40,137 bases of DNA from Butyricicoccus sp. Marseille-Q5471 (GTDB lineage: Bacteria; Bacillota; Clostridia; Oscillospirales; Butyricicoccaceae), in assembly GCF_951230135.1 (NCBI RefSeq), contig NZ_CATNVC010000017.1:1-40137 (forward strand), in the 5' to 3' direction. Shown here piece by piece: positions 1 through 6,908 of this stretch. The translations under genes were made by a program, and so were the position numbers. Below the pieces are notes generated by a model that did not search any database, was not told the origin of the DNA, and saw nothing but the letters and a program-made list of their open reading frames with translations. The stretch's first letter is position 1. Every line of letters starts with the position of its first letter.

Positions 1-2
1 CA

Positions 3-743
3 TCACTTGCGCAGAATGCGGACGCAACCAATCGTCTGCTCGGCGCGGGCAACCCGCTGCCGGCTCCGGTCGTCGCACTGATCGGCATCGGAATTGGCGC
101 ACTGGTCGGCGCAATCGTGGGCGCGATAATCGCGTTCACCAAGATTCCGCCGTTCATCGCAACGCTTGGCTCGCAGCTGATTTGCCGCGCACTGGCCAAG
201 ATGTATTCGACGCAGCCGGTCTCCAAGCTGACCGACGATTTCCGTTTCTTCGGCAAGGGTAAGCTGTTCGGCGTCATCCCGATGATTGTCGTCATTTTCC
301 TGATTATGTTCGTCATTTCGGCATTTTTGCTGACGCAGACGCGCTTCGGCAAGAGCGTGTACGCAATCGGCGGCAATGACCAGGCGGCGCGTGTGGCCGG
401 TATCAACGTGGAAAAGAATCTGATTCTGGTGTACATCTGGTGCTCGGTTTGCGCGGCAGTAGGCGGCATTCTGCTGGCCGGTCGTACCGGCTCGGCCGAC
501 CCGTCTACTTACGGTCTCAACTATGAACTCGACGCCATCGCGGCCGCAACGGTCGGCGGCACCTCGCACACAGGCGGCATCTGCCGCGTGTCGGGCGTGC
601 TGTGCGGCATCCTGATTCTCGGCGTCATCAACAACGGCTTGGTTATGCTGGGCGTCAACGACAACATGACAAGCATCATCAAGGGCCTGATTATCGTTGG
701 CTCGGTTGTGTTTGACATGCGCAAGAACACCAAGCATTCCTGA
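3..743 (+). CDS. mglC: Galactose/methylgalactoside-type sugar ABC transporter permease (partial, 5' end outside window)
   Basis: Integral-membrane permease of a carbohydrate ABC importer of the RbsC/MglC (BPD_transp_2) family, which would form the membrane channel with a periplasmic-type sugar-binding lipoprotein and an MglA-type ATPase. The reading frame is open from base 3, so the gene begins before the window and only about the last 246 codons are present. The residues around AFTKIPPFIATLGS, TRFGKSVYAIGGN, AARVAGINVEKNL, GRTGSADPSTYG and YELDAIAAATVGG follow the MglC family order closely, and several hydrophobic helices alternate with these loops. It ends with a short basic tail and is followed by a strong terminator, so it is probably the last gene of an mglBAC-type operon. 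Codon use is strongly biased to C/G-ending codons, suggesting high expression. RbsC-type specificity cannot be excluded. Confidence 0.85.
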   Translation, partial: SLAQNADATNRLLGAGNPLPAPVVALIGIGIGALVGAIVGAIIAFTKIPPFIATLGSQLICRALAKMYSTQPVSKLTDDFRFFGKGKLFGVIPMIVVIFLIMFVISAFLLTQTRFGKSVYAIGGNDQAARVAGINVEKNLILVYIWCSVCAAVGGILLAGRTGSADPSTYGLNYELDAIAAATVGGTSHTGGICRVSGVLCGILILGVINNGLVMLGVNDNMTSIIKGLIIVGSVVFDMRKNTKHS

Positions 744-774
744 TTTTTGACCAAATCACTCTCTTCTTTATAGG

Positions 775-812
775 ACAAAGCGCCGCCTGCAGAGCAGACG
801 GCGCTTTGTTCC
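775..812 (+). terminator. Intrinsic terminator after the sugar permease
   Basis: The inverted repeat acaaagcgcc / ggcgctttgt with a short GC-rich loop lies about 30 bases after the permease stop. The U-tract is short, so efficiency is uncertain. Confidence 0.7.
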
Positions 813-820
813 GGTTATAT

Positions 821-850
821 AAAACTCCCTGCCGGGCGGCAGGGAGTTTT
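821..850 (-). terminator. Terminator downstream of dapB
   Basis: A perfect 13-base inverted repeat (aaaactccctgcc / ggcagggagtttt) with a 4-base loop sits just past the dapB stop codon. On the minus strand the stem ends in TTTT. It can also act on plus-strand transcripts from the permease. Confidence 0.75.
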
Positions 851-855
851 GCTTT

Positions 856-1617
856 TTACTTGGAGGCAATCACGTCAGTCATATCATACATGCCGGGTTG
901 CGAGCAAGTCGCCATAAACGCGGCAGCATCTACTGCGCCGACGGCAAATACCTCACGCGAGAGCGCAGAGTGCTTAATCTCGATGATTTCATCACGGCCA
1001 CAGAACAATACACTATGCTCACCTACGATGGTGCCGCCGCGAACGGCGTGAATACCAATTTCGTGCGGCGGGCGCTTTTCACGGCGCTCGTGGCGATCAT
1101 ATTCATAATTTGCGTCATAGGGTAGGGCTTCGGAGACTGCATCAGCCAACATGAGAGCCGTGCCCGAGGGGGCATCAAGCTTCTGATTGTGATGCTTTTC
1201 AATGATTTCAACATCAAACCCATCCCCGAGGACGGCGGCGGATTTACGCAGCAAATCCATCATTAAATTGATACCAATCGACATGTTTCCCGAACGGAAA
1301 ATCGGAAATTGGGCAGATGCTTCGCGGATTTTTTGCAATTGCTCCGGAGAATGGCCGGTCGTGCAAATCACAATCGGAATGTGCTTCTTTTCGCAGAACG
1401 CGAGTAAGTGTTCGGTGCTCGAGGCATTTGAAAAATCAATAATCACATCGCATTCACCTGTGAACTCAAATGGATCTGCGAATACCGGGAAAGCACCACT
1501 TTTCGTTGTGTTTACATCAAAACCCGCAACGATATTCATATCTTTTTTGCCATCGACAATATCGGCGATGACATGTCCCATGCGTCCGTTACAACCGGAA
1601 AGCGCTATTTTTAACAT
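856..1617 (-). CDS. dapB: 4-hydroxy-tetrahydrodipicolinate reductase
   Basis: Cytoplasmic enzyme that reduces the DapA product to tetrahydrodipicolinate with NAD(P)H, in the pathway to diaminopimelate and lysine. The 253-residue protein has the N-terminal nucleotide-binding motif SGCNGRMG (residues 7-14) and the family signature EKHHNQKLDAPSGTA (about 140-154), with catalytic His142/His143 and Lys146. A conserved RGG motif follows near residue 195. Length is close to the usual 240-270 residues. An aaggag ribosome-binding site lies 9-10 bases before the ATG. It is the last gene of asd-dapA-dapB, 31 bases after dapA, and is followed at once by a hairpin terminator. Expression should follow the lysine riboswitch upstream of asd. 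Confidence 0.95.
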   Translation of the reverse strand: MLKIALSGCNGRMGHVIADIVDGKKDMNIVAGFDVNTTKSGAFPVFADPFEFTGECDVIIDFSNASSTEHLLAFCEKKHIPIVICTTGHSPEQLQKIREASAQFPIFRSGNMSIGINLMMDLLRKSAAVLGDGFDVEIIEKHHNQKLDAPSGTALMLADAVSEALPYDANYEYDRHERREKRPPHEIGIHAVRGGTIVGEHSVLFCGRDEIIEIKHSALSREVFAVGAVDAAAFMATCSQPGMYDMTDVIASK

Positions 1618-1648
1618 CTTTTTAAACTCCTTTAAGAAGGAACAGCTT

Positions 1649-2539
1649 TTAAATGCGGCAGCCCGCAGCTTCTAATTCGCGCTTGATATAAGCGATATGA
1701 TCATCACTTGCCTCAATCAGCGGCATACGCAGCTTGCCAACGTTCCAGCCAAGCAGTTCCATCGCTTTCTTGACCGGAATCGGGTTAACCTCGCAGAACA
1801 GTGCATCAATCAAACCGTGAAGCGAGAGCTGAAGCTTTGCTGCTTCCGGAAACTTGTTATCCAAGCACAGCTGCGTCAAATCATGCGTAATCTGCGGTGC
1901 AACGTTGGACAGCACAGAGATAACGCCCTTGCCGCCAAGAGACATCAGCGGAACGACCTGATCGTCGTTGCCGGACCATACGTTAAGATTGTCACCGCAC
2001 TTCGCCATGGTTTCCGCAAGGAGTGAGAAATTGCCGGAGGCGGCCTTTAGACCATTGATATTCGGGTGCTTGGAAAGTTCAAACAGCGTATCGGCAGTAA
2101 AGCAGATGCCGGTACGACTAGGTACGTTATACAGAACAATCGGCAGGTCAGAGCAGTCGGCAATCTGGGTGAAATGCGTTACGAGTCCGCGCTGAGAGGT
2201 CTTGTTATAGTATGGCGTAACAGACAGTCCGCCATCCGCACCGCACTCGGCGGCAAATTTCGTCAATTCGATTGCATAAGCGGTATCATTTGAACCAACG
2301 CCTGCAATAACAGGTACACGATGGTTGACATATTCGCAGCACCAGGCAACCACTTCGCGATGCTCCCGATCATGGAGCGCGGAAGATTCACCGGTTGTGC
2401 CGCAGACGATAATGGAATCAGTGCCGTTGGCAATCTGATGGTCGATAATCTTTCCGAATTCTTCAAAATTCACTTCACCGGTCGAACAGAAGGGCGTGAC
2501 AACGGCAACACCCGCGCCGGTAAAAATAGGCTTCTTCAT
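1649..2539 (-). CDS. dapA: 4-hydroxy-tetrahydrodipicolinate synthase
   Basis: Schiff-base aldolase that condenses pyruvate with aspartate semialdehyde, the committed step to diaminopimelate and lysine. The 296-residue protein shows the class I lyase pattern: GTTGES (47-52), the YYNK tyrosine at 110, the YNVPSRTG motif with catalytic Tyr137 and Arg142, and the Schiff-base lysine Lys165 in the GLKAASGN segment. Length is typical for DapA. The start is supported by an aggagg sequence overlapping the end of asd, 15 bases away, so translation of asd and dapA is probably coupled. The neighbours asd and dapB encode the preceding and following enzymes, which makes DapA far more likely than other members of the superfamily. 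Confidence 0.96.
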   Translation of the reverse strand: MKKPIFTGAGVAVVTPFCSTGEVNFEEFGKIIDHQIANGTDSIIVCGTTGESSALHDREHREVVAWCCEYVNHRVPVIAGVGSNDTAYAIELTKFAAECGADGGLSVTPYYNKTSQRGLVTHFTQIADCSDLPIVLYNVPSRTGICFTADTLFELSKHPNINGLKAASGNFSLLAETMAKCGDNLNVWSGNDDQVVPLMSLGGKGVISVLSNVAPQITHDLTQLCLDNKFPEAAKLQLSLHGLIDALFCEVNPIPVKKAMELLGWNVGKLRMPLIEASDDHIAYIKRELEAAGCRI

Positions 2540-2554
2540 AGATATATGGCCTCC

Positions 2555-3637
2555 TTAACGGTCCATGTAGCCCTCGGCGCACAGCAACTCCGCCATCAGG
2601 ACGGCGCCGCCGGCAGCGCCGCGCAGCGTATTGTGGGAAAGGCTGACAAACTTGTAGTCGTAAATGCTGTCCTCGCGAAGACGGCCAATCGAAACACCCA
2701 TGCCGCCTTCCAAATTGCGATCCAACTTGGTCTGCGGACGATTGTCTTCTTCAAAATAAGCAAGAAAATGCTCGGGAGCAGAGGGGAGTTTCAACTCCTG
2801 TGCGCGGCCGGAAAAATTCTGCCAACGGCGAATCATCTCATCCTTGCTCGGCTTGGTTTTGAATTTCACAAAGGCTGCAGCCATGTGACCATCTGCTACG
2901 GGAACGCGCAGGCACTGCGCGGTGATGACAGGCGAGACGGCGGACTCGATATGATCGCCGACAATCTTACCCCAAACCTTCATCGGCTCCTTCTCGCTTT
3001 TCTCTTCCTCGCCGCCAATGTAGGGGATGACATTATCAAGCATCTCCGGCCAGGATTCAAAGGTTTTGCCGGCACCGGAAATCGCCTGATAAGTGCACAC
3101 TGCAACCTCGGTCGGCTCAAAATCCATCAGAGCGGTCAGCGCGGGCACGTAGCTCTGAATTGAGCAGTTTGATTTTACAGCAATAAAACCGCGTTTGGTG
3201 CCAAGACGCTTACGCTGTTCGGGAATAATCTGTGCGTGGTCGGCGTTGATTTCCGGAATAATCATCGGCACGTCAGGGGTCATGCGATGCGCCGAATTGT
3301 TAGAACAAACCGGGCATTCGAGCTGCGCATATCGCTCCTCCAGCGCGCGGATTTCATCCTTTTTCATATCGACCGCACAGAAAATAAAGTCTACCATCGA
3401 AGCAATCTGCTCTGCATCGGCGGTTGCATCGAACATAACCATGTCTTTGTATTTTTCCGGCATCGGATCGGCCATTTTCCAACGGCCTTCGCAGGCTTCT
3501 GCGTAAGCTTTACCGCGGTTACGGCCGGACGCTGCGAGCGCTACGACATCAAACCACGGATGATTTTCGAGCAGCAGCGAAAAACGCTGACCTACCATGC
3601 CGGTTGCACCGACGATACCGACTTTGTACTGTTTCAT
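2555..3637 (-). CDS. asd: Aspartate-semialdehyde dehydrogenase (archaeal/fungal-like subtype)
   Basis: NADPH-dependent enzyme that reduces aspartyl phosphate to aspartate semialdehyde, the branch-point metabolite for lysine, threonine and methionine. The 360-residue protein has the Rossmann motif GATGMVGQRF (10-19), the active-site cysteine Cys158 in KSNCSIQ, and the conserved RVPVADGHM segment with His251. It ends with a C-terminal dimerisation part including SHNTLRGAAGG. The SNCSIQ context, the VADGH motif and the length resemble the archaeal/fungal branch of Asd (TIGR00978 type) more than the classical E. coli or Bacillus branch; this assignment is from memory of the families. It is the first gene of asd-dapA-dapB and is preceded by a lysine riboswitch. 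A gggagg site precedes the ATG. Confidence 0.93.
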   Translation of the reverse strand: MKQYKVGIVGATGMVGQRFSLLLENHPWFDVVALAASGRNRGKAYAEACEGRWKMADPMPEKYKDMVMFDATADAEQIASMVDFIFCAVDMKKDEIRALEERYAQLECPVCSNNSAHRMTPDVPMIIPEINADHAQIIPEQRKRLGTKRGFIAVKSNCSIQSYVPALTALMDFEPTEVAVCTYQAISGAGKTFESWPEMLDNVIPYIGGEEEKSEKEPMKVWGKIVGDHIESAVSPVITAQCLRVPVADGHMAAAFVKFKTKPSKDEMIRRWQNFSGRAQELKLPSAPEHFLAYFEEDNRPQTKLDRNLEGGMGVSIGRLREDSIYDYKFVSLSHNTLRGAAGGAVLMAELLCAEGYMDR

Positions 3638-3700
3638 TTATTTCTGTTCCTCCCATAAGAATTGCTAACAAAATGTAAACTTTCCATCAGGCTGGCAGCA

Positions 3701-3728
3701 AAGAAAAATACCGGTTGAAAAACCGGTA
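3701..3728 (-). terminator. Riboswitch expression-platform terminator
   Basis: On the minus strand a stem ataccggtt / aaccggtat is followed by TTTTTCTTT. It lies between the lysine aptamer and asd, the expected place for a lysine-controlled intrinsic terminator. Confidence 0.8.
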
Positions 3729-3775
3729 TGATCTATACTATAATAGAAAAAGCGGATAAACCGAATTCTTCTAAT

Positions 3776-3958
3776 CACAGGATAGCTCTCCACCGGCATT
3801 TCTGCTGATGACAGATACGGGGATATTCTCCCGAGTATCCAGTACAGGCTTGCCGCAAACTCAAGACTGCCTTCGGCGGAAGACCCTTTTTCGACTGTTC
3901 CTCGGGGTTTACAGACCCTCCCAGTCGATACTGATGAAAACCGCGCCTCTACCTTATT
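3776..3958 (-). ncRNA. Lysine riboswitch (L box)
   Basis: The minus-strand leader of asd contains the hallmark L-box segments in order: ggtagaggcgcgg near 3953-3941, an AGTA shortly after, a gggagggtctg segment, the ccgaaggc segment, and ggtggagagctatc at 3794-3781, which closes the P1 helix. The aptamer starts about 10 bases after the predicted transcription start and is followed by an intrinsic terminator and then asd. In the family, lysine binding stabilises the aptamer and allows the terminator to form, so asd-dapA-dapB should be switched off when lysine is plentiful. Confidence 0.93.
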
Positions 3959-3975
3959 ATGTACTTGCACTTTAC

Positions 3976-4004
3976 ATTGTAAAATAATGCAGCATATTTG
4001 TCAA
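3976..4004 (-). promoter_or_regulatory. Sigma-A promoter of the lysine riboswitch-asd-dapA-dapB unit
   Basis: On the minus strand TTGACA (4004-3999) is followed after exactly 17 bases by TACAAT (3981-3976). Transcription would start near 3968, just ahead of the aptamer. Confidence 0.85.
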
Positions 4005-4036
4005 TAGAGCGCATGAAATTTAACTGGAGGATGAAA

Positions 4037-5722
4037 ATGAAACGCATCAAACGCCTGTTATCCTTGACGCTGGCCGCTGTGACACTGACTGGCTGCCTGT
4101 GTACAGCACCTGCATTCGCTGCGGATGTTGACACGGATCAAACCCTGCGCATCGGTCTGTATTATGACTCAACTGCGCTGACTGAAGCCAAGCTCGAAAA
4201 TGTCGATGTTGCCGGATACAGCATTGGCTATTATAACGGAATGGCTTTTACGCCTGTACAGTCGGTTTCACAGAGCCAACTGACCATTAAGATTGTCAAT
4301 AACGCCTTTGAGGTGTCAGACACGTCAACCGGCGCGGTTCTCTACACGAGCAAAGCGGAAGCGGACAATCTTGCCATTCGTCCGAACAGCGAACTGACAT
4401 GGTGCAAAGGCTTTAAATGGAATGGGGACTTTGTATATCGAAACGCCTCAAACGGCAAGATTGCTGTTATAAACTATGTTGGCGTTGAAGATTATGTGAA
4501 GGGTGTTATTCCCTATGAGGTTAATGTAAGCTGGCCGAGCGAGGCGCTCAAAGCGCAGGCGGTTTGTGCACGTTCTTACGCGCTGGGCACGCTGAATAAA
4601 CACGCAAGCTTTGGCTTTGATCTTTGCAATACTACCAATTGTCAGGTGTACAAGGGCGCCAATCTGGCGACTAGCGCGTCGGACAAAGCGGTAGACGACA
4701 CAAAGGGTGAGTACCTTACTTACAACGGCAATTTAATTGTTGGATATTTTTTCTCCTCGGACGGCGGTGCGACCGAGGATGCAGTCAATGTTTGGGGCGG
4801 AGATTATCCGTATCTGAAGGGCAAGGTCGATCCGTACGAGGACGTCGACAACGCCTATAACGGCAAATGGTCCGTCACGCTGACGGCGGCAGAGATTAAG
4901 ACAAAGCTCATCGATGCCGGCTATTCGATTGGGGATGTTGTAAAAGTCGAGGTCACTAAGCGGACGGCGACAGACAACGTCAACGAAGTGACCGTCACAG
5001 ATAAGGACGGTAAGACCGCCATCATCAGCAAGGCGGCATGCCGGTCGGTATTTGGAGTCAACAGCATTCGGTATACTATTACCCCCAATACTGCGAAGAC
5101 CGAGCAGACCAAGCTTGTGCGCACTGCAAACAAAATCAGTGCCTCGACGCACAAGGTGACGATGGACGGCACAGCGGTTGCGCCGCAAGGCTATAATATC
5201 AATGATAATAATTACTATAAACTCCGTGATATTGCTACCATTCTGAATGGGAAAACGCATCAGTTTAATGTCGCGTGGGATGCTCAGAACGATCAGATTC
5301 TGCTAACCGGAAACAGCGCCTATCAGTCGGTCGGCGGCGAGCTGACAAAAGCGGATACGGTACAGGTTGAATATTATGCGCCGTCTTCGTCAAAAATTGT
5401 TTTGGACGGAACACCGATTTCACTGTCCGGCTATCGGGTCAACGGAAATAACTACTATAAACTGCGCGATATTGCTGCCGCCATTGGTTTTGGCGTGGAT
5501 TTTGATACGGCAACCGAAACTGTTGTGATGACGAGCGGCACACCTACCACGCCGGAAATACCGGGGGATGAAACAGTGCCCACTGCGTATACCTTTGACG
5601 GCACCGGTTGGGGTCACAGCGTTGGCTTGAGCCAATATGGTGCGCTTGCTATGGCTCAAAAGGGACATACATATGATGAAATTTTAAAATTCTATTATAC
5701 CGGCATTACGATTAAACAATAA
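4037..5722 (+). CDS. Secreted SpoIID/LytB-domain protein with two inserted copper-amine-oxidase-like stalk repeats
   Basis: Predicted exported cell-wall protein, 561 residues. SpoIID proteins are lytic transglycosylases acting on denuded glycan strands. The ATG at 4037 is chosen because a ggagg lies 6 bases upstream; the in-frame ATGs at 3998 and 4031 lack a usable spacing. A signal peptide runs to about residue 30 (AFA-A), with an LTGC that might alternatively be a lipobox. The SpoIID core is clear: VEDYVKGVIPYEV with candidate catalytic Glu161, then EALKAQAVCARSYAL and the SSDGGATED region. The characteristic C-terminal motif GWGHSVGLSQYGA sits at 524-536. About residues 365-505 between the two parts hold two repeats sharing NNYYKLRDIA, typical of copper amine oxidase N-domain-like stalks. 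It may act in vegetative wall turnover rather than engulfment. Confidence 0.85.
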   Translation: MKRIKRLLSLTLAAVTLTGCLCTAPAFAADVDTDQTLRIGLYYDSTALTEAKLENVDVAGYSIGYYNGMAFTPVQSVSQSQLTIKIVNNAFEVSDTSTGAVLYTSKAEADNLAIRPNSELTWCKGFKWNGDFVYRNASNGKIAVINYVGVEDYVKGVIPYEVNVSWPSEALKAQAVCARSYALGTLNKHASFGFDLCNTTNCQVYKGANLATSASDKAVDDTKGEYLTYNGNLIVGYFFSSDGGATEDAVNVWGGDYPYLKGKVDPYEDVDNAYNGKWSVTLTAAEIKTKLIDAGYSIGDVVKVEVTKRTATDNVNEVTVTDKDGKTAIISKAACRSVFGVNSIRYTITPNTAKTEQTKLVRTANKISASTHKVTMDGTAVAPQGYNINDNNYYKLRDIATILNGKTHQFNVAWDAQNDQILLTGNSAYQSVGGELTKADTVQVEYYAPSSSKIVLDGTPISLSGYRVNGNNYYKLRDIAAAIGFGVDFDTATETVVMTSGTPTTPEIPGDETVPTAYTFDGTGWGHSVGLSQYGALAMAQKGHTYDEILKFYYTGITIKQ

Positions 5723-5732
5723 GGGAGGATTT

Positions 5733-5761
5733 TGCACGGGCGTTCATAAAACGCCCGTGTA
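5733..5761 (+). promoter_or_regulatory. Hairpin between the ribosome-binding site and start codon of queA
   Basis: The sequence cacgggcgtt / aacgcccgtg forms a perfect 10-bp stem (5735-5744 with 5750-5759), extendable by a G-U and an A-U pair, with a 5-base loop. It lies between aagggagg (5721-5728) and the ATG at 5765. There is hardly a U-tract, so it is a poor intrinsic terminator. When folded it would bring the Shine-Dalgarno to about 9 unpaired bases from the start codon. Confidence 0.55.
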
Positions 5762-5764
5762 TTT

Positions 5765-6793
5765 ATGATGAAGAAGAGTGATTTTTATTTCGATTTGCCT
5801 GAACGCCTGATTGCGCAGCACCCGCTTGTGCAGCGGGACGCATCGCGTCTGCTGGTGTTGGACCGTAAGGATGGGTCGGTGACGCATCGCCATTTTCATG
5901 ATTTGCTGGAATATGTGCAGCCGGGCGACTGTATGGTTTTCAACAATTCGCGTGTGATTCCCGCAAGACTAATGGGACATGCCGTCGGGCATACCACGCC
6001 GATTGAGGTGCTGCTGCTAACCGATAAAGGAAATGGCGTCTGGGAATGCCTGACCCGCCCCGGCCGCAAGACGCGCGAAGGCGTCGAATTGACCTTTGGC
6101 GATGGCCTGCTCACTGCGACGGTAGAGTCGGTTCAGCCGGACGGTAATCGTTTAATTCGGTTTCACTACAATGGAATTTTTCTGGAGATTCTTGAAAAAC
6201 TGGGTACGATGCCGCTGCCCCCTTATATCAAAGAAAAATTGGATGACCCGGAGCGCTATCAAACAGTGTATTCCAAAACGCCGGGTTCTGCTGCCGCACC
6301 GACCGCCGGACTGCATTTTACGAAAGAACTGTTGGCTGCGTTGGAAGCAAAGGGCGTCAAACTGGCATTCGTCACGCTGCACGTCGGTCTGGGTACATTC
6401 CGACCGGTCAAGGAGGATGAGATTACAGATCATATTATGCATTCCGAGTTTTATATGATGGATGAGCAGACTGCGCAGATCATTAACCAGACCCGTGCGT
6501 CCGGTGGCAAAGTGTGGGGTGTTGGGACGACCGCCTGTCGGACAATGGAGACCATCGCAGATGAGGGCGGATGCGTGCGCGCGCAATCCGGCTGGACGGA
6601 TATTTTCATTTACCCGGGGTATCGCTTCAAATCCATTGATCATATGATTACCAACTTCCACTTGCCGGAAAGTACGCTAATGATGCTCATTTCGGCTTTT
6701 GCATCTCGCGAAATGATTATGAATGCGTACCACCAGGCCATTGAAGAGGAATACCGCTTCTTCTCGTTTGGCGATTCGATGACAATTCTGTAA
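5765..6793 (+). CDS. queA: S-adenosylmethionine:tRNA ribosyltransferase-isomerase
   Basis: Cytoplasmic enzyme of queuosine biosynthesis that transfers and isomerises the ribosyl part of SAM onto preQ1 already inserted in tRNA, giving epoxyqueuosine. The 342-residue protein matches QueA along its whole length: [12 protein letters not shown] near the N terminus, RLLVLDR, the [12 protein letters not shown] segment, PLPPYIK, the [12 protein letters not shown] motif and the [13 protein letters not shown] segment, ending in [17 protein letters not shown]. The start may be either of two adjacent ATGs (5765, 5768); no in-frame upstream start exists because of a TAA. The Shine-Dalgarno lies 36 bases upstream, across a stable hairpin. 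It precedes an amidohydrolase and tgt. Confidence 0.95.
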   Translation: MMKKSDFYFDLPERLIAQHPLVQRDASRLLVLDRKDGSVTHRHFHDLLEYVQPGDCMVFNNSRVIPARLMGHAVGHTTPIEVLLLTDKGNGVWECLTRPGRKTREGVELTFGDGLLTATVESVQPDGNRLIRFHYNGIFLEILEKLGTMPLPPYIKEKLDDPERYQTVYSKTPGSAAAPTAGLHFTKELLAALEAKGVKLAFVTLHVGLGTFRPVKEDEITDHIMHSEFYMMDEQTAQIINQTRASGGKVWGVGTTACRTMETIADEGGCVRAQSGWTDIFIYPGYRFKSIDHMITNFHLPESTLMMLISAFASREMIMNAYHQAIEEEYRFFSFGDSMTIL

Positions 6794-6802
6794 TATACAA
6801 AT

Positions 6803-6832
6803 GGCCTTCGGTGAATCCGAAGGCTGTTTTTA
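6803..6832 (+). terminator. Terminator after queA
   Basis: A 9-10 bp stem (gccttcgg / ccgaaggc) with loop TGAAT is followed by TGTTTTTAC. Confidence 0.75.
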
Positions 6833-6856
6833 CATCATTCTATGATAATTTTCAGC

Positions 6857-6885
6857 TTGCATCAAAGAAACCAATGCGGTAAAGA
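6857..6885 (+). promoter_or_regulatory. Possible promoter of the amidohydrolase-tgt unit
   Basis: TTGCAT (6857-6862) and TAAAGA (6880-6885) are separated by 17 bases. It lies between the queA terminator and the amidohydrolase start. The -10 box is a weak match. Confidence 0.35.
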
Positions 6886-6908
6886 ATATCTGTTATGGAG
6901 GGAATTCG

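Noticed and set aside
3-737. A 244-codon minus-strand frame at the start
   Set aside because: It mirrors the sugar permease; its His/Asp/Arg-rich composition is typical of an antisense shadow.
2321-3163. A 280-codon plus-strand frame across dapA and asd
   Set aside because: It crosses the boundary of two recognised minus-strand genes, with no ribosome-binding site or motif.
3998-4036. N-terminal extension of the SpoIID protein
   Set aside because: The ATG at 3998 lies in the -35 region of the divergent promoter and has no ribosome-binding site; the signal peptide starts cleanly at 4037.
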